Below are positions 9,920-17,850 of a stretch of 64,000 nt of DNA, piece by piece. A program made the translations under genes and the position numbers. Source of the DNA: Micromonospora sp. R77 (GTDB taxonomy: Bacteria > Actinomycetota > Actinomycetes > Mycobacteriales > Micromonosporaceae); assembly GCF_022747945.1 (NCBI RefSeq), contig NZ_JALDST010000001.1:1550001-1614000 (forward strand). The letters are read 5' to 3'. A model generated the notes under the pieces. It had not been told where the DNA came from. It ran no database searches and worked only from the letters and a program-made list of their open reading frames with translations. The first letter of the stretch is position 1, and every line of letters starts with the position of its first letter.

Positions 9920-10462
9920 TCAGGCGGTACGCGCCACCGGTGGGTGGCCGCCCGGCTCCGCCGACCGTTCCCCGGCGGACTGGAGGACCGGCCAGCTGCC
10001 CTCCCGGGTCTCCCGCCCCCGGACGACCTCGTTGAACTCCGCCACCCCCCGGATCAGCTCGGCCCGCCCCTCCGGGCTCATCCCGGCCAGCACCCGCTCC
10101 AGCCGGTCTCGGCGGGCGGCGCGCAGCTCGGCCAGGACGCGGACCGCCTCCGGGGTGAGGTGCAGGGAGATCTCCCGCCGGTCGAACCGGCCCGGTTCGC
10201 GCTCCAGCATGCCCGCCGCGACCAGCCGGTCGCAGAGTCGGCTGGCCGAGGAGAGCAGCATGTCCAGTTGGGTCGCCAGCCGGCGGAGGTTGATCCCGTC
10301 GTGCTGCTCGACGACCATGACAGCGCGTAACTGGGCGCCGGAGAGCCGGGTGCCGGTCCGCTCCCGGGCCGCCTCCCAGACAGCCAGCAGGGTGCCCGCC
10401 GCCTCGTCGAGAGCGGCAGCCATACTCGCTTCTGGTCCGTAGGGACCGTGTTCTTCGGCCAT
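9920..10462 (-). CDS. MarR-family transcriptional regulator
   Basis: A 180-residue winged-helix regulator. Seen: the MarR helical core with LSGAQLRAVMVVEQ, recognition segment LRRLATQLDMLLSSASRLCDRLVAAGMLERE, a wing (PGRFDRREISLHLTPEA), and the dimerisation helices flanking it. The open frame extends upstream to 10516, but the ATG at 10462 gives the family N-terminus. It is convergent with the B12-binding gene (10 bp apart) and divergent from the second phosphatase gene with 56 bp between starts, so it may control that gene. Ligand unknown. Confidence 0.88.
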   Translation of the reverse strand: MAEEHGPYGPEASMAAALDEAAGTLLAVWEAARERTGTRLSGAQLRAVMVVEQHDGINLRRLATQLDMLLSSASRLCDRLVAAGMLEREPGRFDRREISLHLTPEAVRVLAELRAARRDRLERVLAGMSPEGRAELIRGVAEFNEVVRGRETREGSWPVLQSAGERSAEPGGHPPVARTA

Positions 10463-10518
10463 GGTGGGCCCGAGACTACCCGGCCCATCAGGCCGACGAC
10501 CTGTGCAAAGGAGCAAAG

Positions 10519-11649
10519 ATGAGCGGACCGGAGGAACAGGCCCGCCGGACCCTCACCGAGGCACCGGCCGATCTTCTGCTCGACCGGCTCGCGGCCGAGC
10601 TGAAACGGTCGTACGGGATCGCCGAGGCGGAGCTGTTCCAGGTCGACTACCGGCTGTCGGTGCTGCTCCCGCTGCGCGGCGGCGAGTCGATCAGCGCGCC
10701 GGGGCACCCGGCCTGGCGGTGCTTCGACCACCAGGAGCCGATCGTCAACGACGGCACCGGATGGTTCCCGGTGGGCATGCGGGGCGAGCGGCGCGGGGTG
10801 CTGCGGCTGTCCCCGGTGCCCGCCGATCCCGCCGTCCTGCCCGCGCTGGACGAACTCGCCACCGCCTTCGGGCACGAGGTGGCCGCGGTGACCGCCAGCA
10901 CGGACGTCTACCTGTCCGCCCGGCGCACCCAGCGGCTCACGCTCGCCGCCGAGATGCAGTGGGAGCTGCTGCCCGGCCGCAGCCGGATCCGGCCGTCGTT
11001 CAGCCTGGCCGGTCAGCTCGAACCGGCGTACGCGGTGCGGGGCGACAGCTTCGACTGGTCCGACGACGGGCACCGGCTCTGGCTGACCGTGATCAACGGG
11101 GCCGGTGAGGGGGTGGCCGCCTCGCTGCTCACCACGCTCGCCACCCACGCGCTGCGCAACGCCCGCCGGGCCGAGCTGGACCTGGCCGACCAGGCCGCCC
11201 TGGCCGACCAGGCGATCTATGCCCTGCACCAGGGCGATCAGCACCTCTCCGCGCTGCTGGTCGAGCTGGACCTGGCCGAGGGCCGGCTGACCGTGGTCGA
11301 CGCCGGCTCGCCGCGGCTGCTCCTGCTCCGCGACGGCGACGTCAGCGAACAGAGCCTGGAGAAGCAGTTCCCGCTCGGCATGTTCGAGGACACCGACTAC
11401 CGGGAGCAGCACTTCCAGCTGCGCCGTGGGGACCGGCTCTTCGTGGTCAGCGACGGCGTCATCGACGCCACCGGGCAGCAGGTCCGGTACGGCGAGACGG
11501 CGCTGGACCGCTTCCTGCGCCGGACCGGGCCGATGGCACCGCTGGACGCCGTCCGGTCCCTCATCGGCGACCTGCGCGCCTTCGTCGCCGGTGACCTCGT
11601 CGACGACGCGGTGGTGGTCTGCCTCGACTGGCTCGGTCCGCAGCCCTGA
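10519..11649 (+). CDS. SpoIIE-type PP2C phosphatase
   Basis: 376 residues. The N-terminal ~140 residues resemble a GAF-like sensor, followed by a PP2C/SpoIIE domain: AEMQWELLPGRSRIRP, VRGDSFDWSDDG, VINGAGEGVAAS, VVDAGSPRLLLL, FVVSDGVIDA and LVDDAVVV. In the usual motif xxDxxGxG the first Asp is replaced by Asn (INGAGEG), so one metal ligand may be altered while the others stay. A strong AAAGGAG ribosome site lies 6 nt before the ATG. It is divergent from the MarR gene and converges on the sugar transferase gene. Likely another partner-switching phosphatase with cytoplasmic action; activity is uncertain because of the substitution. Confidence 0.87.
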   Translation: MSGPEEQARRTLTEAPADLLLDRLAAELKRSYGIAEAELFQVDYRLSVLLPLRGGESISAPGHPAWRCFDHQEPIVNDGTGWFPVGMRGERRGVLRLSPVPADPAVLPALDELATAFGHEVAAVTASTDVYLSARRTQRLTLAAEMQWELLPGRSRIRPSFSLAGQLEPAYAVRGDSFDWSDDGHRLWLTVINGAGEGVAASLLTTLATHALRNARRAELDLADQAALADQAIYALHQGDQHLSALLVELDLAEGRLTVVDAGSPRLLLLRDGDVSEQSLEKQFPLGMFEDTDYREQHFQLRRGDRLFVVSDGVIDATGQQVRYGETALDRFLRRTGPMAPLDAVRSLIGDLRAFVAGDLVDDAVVVCLDWLGPQP

Positions 11650-11659
11650 CCGCCGGCCG

Positions 11660-11690
11660 GCACCCCGGCACGCCTCGCGCGCCGGGGTGC
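11660..11690. terminator. hairpin between convergent genes
   Basis: GCACCCCGGC pairs with GCCGGGGTGC around an 11-nt loop in the 44-bp gap between two convergent stops. A 10-bp GC stem without a T tail. Confidence 0.5.
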
Positions 11691-11693
11691 GGC

Positions 11694-13178
11694 TCAGTAC
11701 GCGCCGCGGCTGTTGACCACCGCGCCGAAGGTCTTCCACAGGATGGTCAGGTCGGCGGCGAGCGACCAGTTCTCCACGTAGTAGAGGTCGAGCCGGATGC
11801 CGTCCTCCCAGCTCAGGTCGGACCGGCCACTGACCTGCCAGAGCCCGGTCATGCCGGGCTTGACCAGCAGGCGGCGGGCCACGTCGCCGTCGTACCGGGC
11901 CACCTCGCTGGGCAGCGGGGGGCGGGGTCCGACCAGGCTCATCTGGCCGAAGAGCACGTTGGCGAGCTGGGGCAGCTCGTCCAGCGACCACTTGCGCAGC
12001 AGCTTGCCGACGCGGGTGACCCGAGGGTCGTCGCGCATCTTGAACATCAGCCCGTCGGTCTCGTTCCGCGCGGCCAGCTCGGCCAGCAGGGCGTCGGCGT
12101 TGACCACCATGGTGCGGAACTTGAAGACGCCGAACTCCTTGCCGCCCTGGCCGACCCGGGTCTGCCGGAACAGCACCGGGCCCCGGCTGTCCAGCTTGAT
12201 GGCGAGCGCGATGAACAGCAGCACCGGCAGCAGCAGGGTCAGCGCGACGAACGAGATGGACCGGTCGACGAAGCCCTTGACCAGCTTCCGGGCGCCCCGG
12301 AACTCGGGTGCCTCGACGTGGATCAGCGGGAGGCCGGCCACCGGGCGGGTGTGGATGCGGGGGCCGGCGACGTCGGTCAGCGCGGGCGCGACGACCAGGT
12401 CGACACCGGTGCCCTCGAGCTGCCAGCCGAGTCGGCGCAGCCGGGTGGCGGTCAGCTCGCCGGAGGCGGTGACGGCCACGGTGTCGGCGCCGATGGCGGT
12501 GGCCGCCTCGGGGATGCCACGGAACGAGCCGACCACCGGCACGTCGCCGAGGCGCTGCGGCACCGGGGCGAGCAGGGCGTCGGGGATGCAGGCGCCGACC
12601 ACCTGATAGCCGGCGTACGGCTCGCGGCGCAGGGTGTGCACCAGTTCCAGCACGTGGGCGGTGTCGCCGACCACCAGCACCTTGCGGGACCAGCCGGCGC
12701 CCCGGTCGCGGGCCCGGTGCAGGCGCTTGCGGGCGGCGAACCGGGCCACCTCCAGTCCCAGGGTGCCGACCGCGAAGGAGATGCCCAGGAAGCCCCGGGA
12801 GACGCCGACGTCGGCGATGTAGCCGGCGATCGCGATGCCACCGGCCAACCGGAGACTGGCGGAGCTGACCCGGCGGTACTCGTCCGCGCCGTAGCCGAGC
12901 ACCCGGTCGTCATAGCAGCGCAGCGCCCGGAGCGAGATGAGCCAGACGAGCAGCAGGCCGGGCGCGACGACCACGTACGGGATCTTCGAGCCGCTCGGTT
13001 CCTCCTCGCCGAACCGGGCGACGTATCCCACCAGGATGGCCAGGGACAGCACGAAGGTGTCCAGGACCACCAGGAGCCGGACGTACGCCCGTTCGTCGGC
13101 ACGGCCCGCCGGTCCCGGACGGTGACCGCCCGGTCCGGACGAGGTCCTGGCGGGGGTCAACAGCGTCGCCGAGGTCAC
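11694..13178 (-). CDS. polyprenyl-phosphate sugar-1-phosphate transferase (exopolysaccharide initiation)
   Basis: A 494-residue WbaP/WcaJ-type (PssY-like) membrane enzyme that transfers a sugar phosphate from a UDP-sugar to undecaprenyl phosphate, starting extracellular glycan synthesis. Order: four N-terminal hydrophobic segments (~30-145), a CoA-binding-like Rossmann domain (~145-285, VLVVGDTAHVLELVHTL), one more membrane segment (ISFVALTLLLPVLLF), then the catalytic domain with DSRGPVLFRQTRVGQGGKEF, FKFRTM, WSLDELPQLANVL, SLVGPRPPLPSEV and KPGMTGLWQVSGRSDL. All signature residues are present. It is monocistronic as far as seen here; no glycosyltransferase cluster flanks it in this window. 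Confidence 0.93.
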   Translation of the reverse strand: MTSATLLTPARTSSGPGGHRPGPAGRADERAYVRLLVVLDTFVLSLAILVGYVARFGEEEPSGSKIPYVVVAPGLLLVWLISLRALRCYDDRVLGYGADEYRRVSSASLRLAGGIAIAGYIADVGVSRGFLGISFAVGTLGLEVARFAARKRLHRARDRGAGWSRKVLVVGDTAHVLELVHTLRREPYAGYQVVGACIPDALLAPVPQRLGDVPVVGSFRGIPEAATAIGADTVAVTASGELTATRLRRLGWQLEGTGVDLVVAPALTDVAGPRIHTRPVAGLPLIHVEAPEFRGARKLVKGFVDRSISFVALTLLLPVLLFIALAIKLDSRGPVLFRQTRVGQGGKEFGVFKFRTMVVNADALLAELAARNETDGLMFKMRDDPRVTRVGKLLRKWSLDELPQLANVLFGQMSLVGPRPPLPSEVARYDGDVARRLLVKPGMTGLWQVSGRSDLSWEDGIRLDLYYVENWSLAADLTILWKTFGAVVNSRGAY

Positions 13179-13340
13179 CGGCCCTCCCCACTTCGCTCAG
13201 GCCGGCCCCGGCGAGGCAGCCGGCCCCGGGCGGGATCGGCCGTGCCGGGGCACGTCGACATCTTGCCTCGATAATTATGAATGCCGATTGCTTCGGACGT
13301 ATTGCCGTCACTTTTCCCGACCCACCCGTGGCCGGGAAGC

Positions 13341-13374
13341 GTGCCGCCGTACCGGGTTCCCGGTACGGCGGCAC
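13341..13374. terminator. perfect 16-bp hairpin after the VWA gene
   Basis: GTGCCGCCGTACCGGG and its exact complement are separated by two bases, 20 nt beyond the stop of the solute-binding/VWA gene. It separates that gene from the sugar transferase. The remaining gap 13179-13340 contains an AT-rich patch (ATAATTAT, 13271-13278) that could belong to the transferase promoter, but no well-spaced -35 was found. Confidence 0.65.
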
Positions 13375-13394
13375 ACCCTATCCTGATTGGCGGC

Positions 13395-15167
13395 TCAGCG
13401 GGGTGCGTTCGGCCGCAGCGCGATCGCCTGGAGGAAGATGTCGCCGATCTTGGCCGGGTCCTCGGTGACGAAGGCGCCGCCCCCGGTGACCTTGGTGATG
13501 GACTTCAACTCGGCCTGACTGACGTCGGCACCGATACCGATGATGACCACCTGGACCGGCTGCTCCGGGTCCCTGATCTTGGCGAGCTGCTTGAGCAGCT
13601 CAGCCTGCGAGATCCCGTTGTCGTCGTCGTTCTTGCCGTCGGTGAAGAGCACCACCGAGTTGACCTTGCCCGGCTCCCACTCCCGCTGGACCTCCTTGTA
13701 GGCCGCCAGCATGGTGTCGTAGAGGCCGGTGTTGCCGTCGGACGGCCGGATCCCGGCCAGGCCCTGCTCCAGCGCGCCCCGGTTGCCGGACAGCGGGTTT
13801 ATCCCCACCAGCTGCCGGTAGTCGGTGTTGCCGTTCAGCTTGGTGGAGAAGGTCCAGAGCCCGATCGACCAGGAGTCGTCGAAGAGGCTCAGGCCCCGCC
13901 GGGCCGCCTCGACCGTGACCTGCTCGCGGTTCGCGCTGCCGGCGCTCGGCACCACCTGCTTCATCGAGCCGGAGACGTCGATGACGCAGAGCATCCGACC
14001 GGACTGGGTGGCCACGGACCAGGTGGCGGTGGCCCGCTGGATGGCGGCCGGGTCGAGACCCGCCGTGCCGCCCTGGCCGGTCGCCGGGACGGCACTCGCG
14101 CCGCCGTTGGCCGGGCTGGGGGCACCCTGGGGCGCCTTGAAACCGTCACCCCAGTTGCCGTCCGGCCCGCGCAGCGACTGGGCGGCCAGCCGGTCCCGGA
14201 AGTTCCGCTTGGTGAGCACCTCGAAGAGCACCTTCGCGGCCGACGCCTTCGCCGGCTCGATGCCGGGCAGCACCGCGAACGGGTAGTCCAGCGGCATCGG
14301 CGACGGCTCCAGATAGAGCGCGGCCAGCTGGATCGGCGGCTTGGTCTGGTTGTACGCGATCACGTCCTCTTCGGAGAGCGCCGCGGCACCGAGGCCGTTG
14401 GCGATCGCCGCCGGGTCGGACGAGCGCGGGAAGCGCGCGAGGAGGTCCTGCCGCAGCGCGGACCGACCGGTGGCCAGCGCCCGGAACGCGGCGGTCATCG
14501 CCTTCTGCGCGTCACCGCCGCCGCCGCTCGCCGCCGCGGTCAGCGAGAGCAGCCCGGAGAGGCCGGCCGCGTCCTGGGTCGGCTCGACGATGCCGGCGCG
14601 CAACGGCTTGCTGCTGGTTACCTGGCGCAGCAGGTCGGTCCAGGTCAGCTTCTTGTCGGGCCAGTTCAGCCGGGCCGAGGCCACCGGCTCGGGCACCGCC
14701 ACCACGATCGGGCTGCGGGCGATGGAGGCGCCGTTGGCCGGGGCGAAGGCGGTGGCCCCGCCGTTGCGCAGCCGCAGCAGCCAGGTCGAGGAGTCCGGCA
14801 CCCAGACGTCCGGCGTGACCGCGGTGCCGCTGGCCTGGCCGACCCCGGCCAGGGTGGCGCCGTGCTTGGTCGCCACCGCGGCGGCCACGTCCACCGGCTC
14901 GGCGGCGGTGACGTTGACGGCGAGGCAGGTGCCCCCGACCGCCGCTCCGTCGGCGACCCACTGGTCCGCCGCCGCCTTCACCGCCGGGGCGATCTCCGGG
15001 GCGGTCGCGACCGACAGCTGGATCTGTCCCGAGCACGAGGGCCCGGCCAGCTGCTGATAACCGAACCAGGAGCCGGCGACGACGGCGACGAGAGCAGTCG
15101 CCGTCGCGGCGGCACCTGCCCCGCGGAGGCTTGAACGCATGCGATGGCGGCCTGACACGCTGACCAT
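13395..15167 (-). CDS. substrate-binding and VWA domain protein, secreted/membrane-anchored
   Basis: 590 residues. A short basic start leads into one hydrophobic segment (~15-36), so it is exported and may stay anchored. Residues ~45-340 resemble a periplasmic solute-binding protein (IQLSVATAPEIAPAVKAAADQW, VWVPDSSTWLLRL, IARSPIVVAVPEPVA). Residues ~395-585 form a von Willebrand A domain with an intact MIDAS motif (MLCVIDVSGSMKQVV) plus the TDGKNDDDNG loop. The fused family is common in actinobacteria, with unknown ligand. The ATG at 15167 is used; 15140 is an alternative that shortens the N-terminus. It is single, with a terminator hairpin after it. Confidence 0.88.
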   Translation of the reverse strand: MVSVSGRHRMRSSLRGAGAAATATALVAVVAGSWFGYQQLAGPSCSGQIQLSVATAPEIAPAVKAAADQWVADGAAVGGTCLAVNVTAAEPVDVAAAVATKHGATLAGVGQASGTAVTPDVWVPDSSTWLLRLRNGGATAFAPANGASIARSPIVVAVPEPVASARLNWPDKKLTWTDLLRQVTSSKPLRAGIVEPTQDAAGLSGLLSLTAAASGGGGDAQKAMTAAFRALATGRSALRQDLLARFPRSSDPAAIANGLGAAALSEEDVIAYNQTKPPIQLAALYLEPSPMPLDYPFAVLPGIEPAKASAAKVLFEVLTKRNFRDRLAAQSLRGPDGNWGDGFKAPQGAPSPANGGASAVPATGQGGTAGLDPAAIQRATATWSVATQSGRMLCVIDVSGSMKQVVPSAGSANREQVTVEAARRGLSLFDDSWSIGLWTFSTKLNGNTDYRQLVGINPLSGNRGALEQGLAGIRPSDGNTGLYDTMLAAYKEVQREWEPGKVNSVVLFTDGKNDDDNGISQAELLKQLAKIRDPEQPVQVVIIGIGADVSQAELKSITKVTGGGAFVTEDPAKIGDIFLQAIALRPNAPR

Positions 15168-15321
15168 CTTGCGTATCTCGTGGGGTTACTGCCATAACCG
15201 TTCGGACGAAAGTTACGCAGGAGAAACAGTTGATCGCGAAACTGCTACGGTGAGTGGTCGCTCGGTCTCCTGCCGTGGCGTCGTCCACTCCGGAGGGTGC
15301 CGGACCGACCCCGCTGCGTGC

Positions 15322-16362
15322 TCACGACCAGGGCAGTACGCAGGTGGGGCTGGGCGTCAGCACCGGCTCCCCCACCGGCTCCGGCAACCCGTCGGCCGGA
15401 TCCACCCGGAACACCCGGATCATGTCGGCGCGCTCGTCGGCGACATAGAGATGCGCCCCGGCCAGGGCGAAGTGCCGTGGCCACTCGCCCCCGGTGTCGA
15501 CCTCGGCCACCAGCTCCGGTGCCGCACCGGCGAGCGAGAAGACCGAGACCGTGCCGACGCCCCGGTTGCCGACGTAGAGGAAGCGACCGTCCGCTCCGAC
15601 GGCGACCTCCGACGGCTGCACGTGCCCGGCCCGCCCGCTCGCCTCCACCCGCTGCCGCTGGTGCAGCGTGCCGTCGGAGAGGTCGTACGCGGTGACCGTG
15701 CCGTCCAGCTCGCCGACCAGCCAGCACCGCCGGCCGTCCGGGTGCCGGGCCAGGTGCCGGGGGCCCGTGCCGGCCGGGGTACGCACCCGCGGCGCGCGGG
15801 GCACCAGCCGACCGGAGGCGACGTCGAGGTCGTAGCGGTAGACCGAGTCGGTGCCCAGGTCGACGGCGAGCAGCGGCCCGCCGGCCGGATCGGGCGAGAC
15901 CATGTGGCAGTGGGCGCGGTCCTGCCGCTCCGGATCCGCGCCGTGCCCCTCGTGCCGGACCAGGTCGCTGCGGTCGCCCGGCACACCCTGCGCGTCGAGC
16001 GGGAAGACGGCCACGCTGCCCCCGCCGTAGTTGGCGACGAAGAGATGCCGACCGTCCGGCGCGACCGCCAGGTGACAGGGCTCGGCACCGCCGGTGGGCC
16101 GCACCCCGAGTTCGGTCAGCTCACCGTCGGGGGCCGCCCGGAAGGCGCTGACCTGCCCCTCGGACAGCTCGTTGACGGCATAGACCACCGGTAGCGCCGG
16201 GTGCCGGACGAGAAACGACGGCGACGGCGTCACCGCCGCCGTACCGATCGGGGTCAGCTCCCCCGACGCCGGGTCGCGCCGGGCGGCCTCGATTCCCGCG
16301 GCCCGCCCACCGCTGTCCGCCGTGTAGCCGCCGATGTGGACGATCTCGCCCTGACCGGTCAC
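15322..16362 (-). CDS. beta-propeller lactonase family protein (6-phosphogluconolactonase-like)
   Basis: 346 residues of repeated beta-propeller blades matching the YbhE/Lactonase family (Pfam Lactonase). Characteristic pieces are IVHIGGYT at the start, AEPCHLAVAPDGRHLFVANYGGGSVAVFPL, DRAHCHMVSPDPAGG, AGTGPRHLARHPDGRRCWLVGELDGTV and PSEVAVGADGRFLYVGNRG; the conserved His/Arg pairs are where the family expects its active site. No signal peptide is seen, so it is probably cytoplasmic. The GTG at 16362, preceded by GGAAGG, fits better than an upstream TTG at 16398. It may hydrolyse 6-phosphogluconolactone, but members of this family also act on other lactones. Confidence 0.85.
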   Translation of the reverse strand: MTGQGEIVHIGGYTADSGGRAAGIEAARRDPASGELTPIGTAAVTPSPSFLVRHPALPVVYAVNELSEGQVSAFRAAPDGELTELGVRPTGGAEPCHLAVAPDGRHLFVANYGGGSVAVFPLDAQGVPGDRSDLVRHEGHGADPERQDRAHCHMVSPDPAGGPLLAVDLGTDSVYRYDLDVASGRLVPRAPRVRTPAGTGPRHLARHPDGRRCWLVGELDGTVTAYDLSDGTLHQRQRVEASGRAGHVQPSEVAVGADGRFLYVGNRGVGTVSVFSLAGAAPELVAEVDTGGEWPRHFALAGAHLYVADERADMIRVFRVDPADGLPEPVGEPVLTPSPTCVLPWS

Positions 16363-16465
16363 CGGATCCCACCTTCCGCCGTTCCTCCGTCGATCCAACC
16401 AGAGGCTTCCCGGCGAGCCGGTGGTTCAGCCCTCTTTTCCGCGACCGGTTCGCCACCGGGTGACC

Positions 16466-17068
16466 TCAGCCGACCGGGACCGGCTCGCCCCGCTGCCGGG
16501 CGACGTGCTCGACCAGCGAGATCAGCACCAGCTTCCCGGACTGCCGGTCGCGGGCGTCGCAGAGCACCAGCGGCACGTCCAGGTCCAGGTCGAGCGCGTC
16601 CCGGACCGACTCCAGGCTGAACCGGCGGGACCCGTCGAAGCAGTTCACCCCGACCACGAACGGGATGTTCCGCTGCTCGAAGTAGTCGATCGACGGGAAG
16701 CAGTCGGCCAGCCGGCGGGTGTCGGCGAGCACCACCGCGCCGAGCGCCCCGAAGGCCAGCTCGTCCCAGAGGAACCAGAACCGGTCCTGGCCGGGGGTGC
16801 CGAAGAGATAGACCTGGAGATCGTCGTTGATGGTGATCCGGCCGAAGTCCATCGCCACCGTGGTCGTCGACTTTTGCTCCACCCCGGAGAGGTCGTCGGT
16901 GCCGATCCCGGCGTCGGTCAGCACCTCCTCGGTCTGCAACGGCCGGACCTCGCTCAACGCGCTGACCAGCGTCGTCTTGCCGGCCCCGAAACCGCCCGCG
17001 ATGAGGATCTTCAGGGCCAGCGGGACCGGCCGGCCGACCGCCTCCCGGTCACAGCGCACGGAGTCCAC
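16466..17068 (-). CDS. cvnD: conservon GTPase (CvnD-like ATP/GTP-binding protein)
   Basis: A 200-residue small GTPase of the conservon type. Walker A is ILIAGGFGAGKTTLVSAL (~15-32); further motifs are the switch-like TTVAMDFGRI, LFGTPGQDRFWFLWDEL and VGVNCFDG, where NCFDG replaces the classical NKxD. The GTG at 17068 (VDSVRCDREAVGRPVPLALK) matches the family N-terminus and overlaps the upstream DUF742 gene by 20 bp; a GTG at 17059 is possible. It is the last gene of the four-gene unit. In characterised conservons this GTPase cycles on a membrane-bound complex with the sensor kinase and the roadblock protein. Confidence 0.93.
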   Translation of the reverse strand: MDSVRCDREAVGRPVPLALKILIAGGFGAGKTTLVSALSEVRPLQTEEVLTDAGIGTDDLSGVEQKSTTTVAMDFGRITINDDLQVYLFGTPGQDRFWFLWDELAFGALGAVVLADTRRLADCFPSIDYFEQRNIPFVVGVNCFDGSRRFSLESVRDALDLDLDVPLVLCDARDRQSGKLVLISLVEHVARQRGEPVPVG

Positions 17069-17438
17069 TGACCACCGCCTTGAGGATGTTGTCGTCGGGC
17101 AGGTGGGAGGCGGCCGGCGGCCGGTGCACGGTGACCAGCCGGCGGGCCAGCAGGTCGCCGATGAGCACCCGGACCACACCGACCGCGAGGTCGAGGTCGG
17201 CCGCGAGGTCGGCCACCGCCACCGGCCGTCGGGCCAGCTCGACCAGGCGCCGGTGCTCCGGCTGCAACCCCGGCTGACCGACCGGGTCGGCGGACTCCGT
17301 GGCCAGCACGAAGGCGACCAGGTCGAAGCCCTCCACCGGCGGCCGGACCCGGCCGCCGGTCAGGGTGTACGGGCGCACGACCGGACCGGCGGCCGCGTCC
17401 AGCCACTCGTGCTGGGGTCCCGGCGACTCAGTCCGCAT
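17049..17438 (-). CDS. cvnC: DUF742 protein (CvnC-like)
   Basis: A 129-residue DUF742 protein. The N-terminal part has VVRPYTLTGGRVRP; the rest looks like a winged helix (HRRLVELARRPVAVADLAADLDLAVGVVRVLIGDLLARRLV) ending in the family signature PDDNILKAVVSGLRAL. It lies in the conservon between the roadblock and GTPase genes with overlaps on both sides (11 bp upstream, 20 bp downstream), so the proteins are produced together. Its biochemical role is not established; DNA or partner-protein binding is suggested by the fold. Confidence 0.93.
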   Translation of the reverse strand: MRTESPGPQHEWLDAAAGPVVRPYTLTGGRVRPPVEGFDLVAFVLATESADPVGQPGLQPEHRRLVELARRPVAVADLAADLDLAVGVVRVLIGDLLARRLVTVHRPPAASHLPDDNILKAVVSGLRAL

Positions 17439-17850
17439 GGGCCGTACCCGACGACGACCGGGCCGGGGCGCTGAGGTTCTCGCCCACCCGGATCACCAGC
17501 ATCGCCATCTCGTACGCGACCAGGCCGATGTCCGCGTCCGCCTCGCTCACCACGGCCAGGCAGGCGCCCTGGCCGGCGGCGGTGACGAAGAGGTACGCGG
17601 AGTCCATCTCCACCACGGTCTGCCGGACCGCCCCGCCGGCCAGGTGCCGGGTGGCGCCCTTCGCCAGGCTGGAGAAGCCGGAGGCCAGCGCACAGAGGTG
17701 CTCCGCGTCGGTCCGGTCCAGCTCGGCGGAGGCTCCGAGCAGCAGCCCGTCCGCCGAGAGCACCACGGCCTGGCGGGCGGCCGGGACCCGGGCCACCAAC
17801 TCGTCGAGCAACCAGTCGAGATCGGCGTTCTGCCTCGTCGTGTGCACCAC
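17428..17850 (-). CDS. cvnB: roadblock/LC7 domain protein (CvnB-like)
   Basis: A 140-residue roadblock/LC7 protein, the likely GTPase-regulating partner of the conservon. Seen: LDWLLDELVARVPAARQAVVLSADGLLLGAS at the N-terminus and the strand-helix pattern VVEMDSAYLFVTAAGQGACLAVVSEADADIGLVAYEM typical of the fold. The GTG at 17850 shares one base with the TAG of the histidine-kinase gene, implying coupled translation. Cytoplasmic, probably recruited to the sensor protein at the membrane. Confidence 0.93.
   Translation of the reverse strand: MVHTTRQNADLDWLLDELVARVPAARQAVVLSADGLLLGASAELDRTDAEHLCALASGFSSLAKGATRHLAGGAVRQTVVEMDSAYLFVTAAGQGACLAVVSEADADIGLVAYEMAMLVIRVGENLSAPARSSSGTAHAD

Noticed and set aside
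13261..13290. Promoter at the ATAATTAT patch
   Set aside because: No -35 with 16-18 bp spacing was found on either strand.
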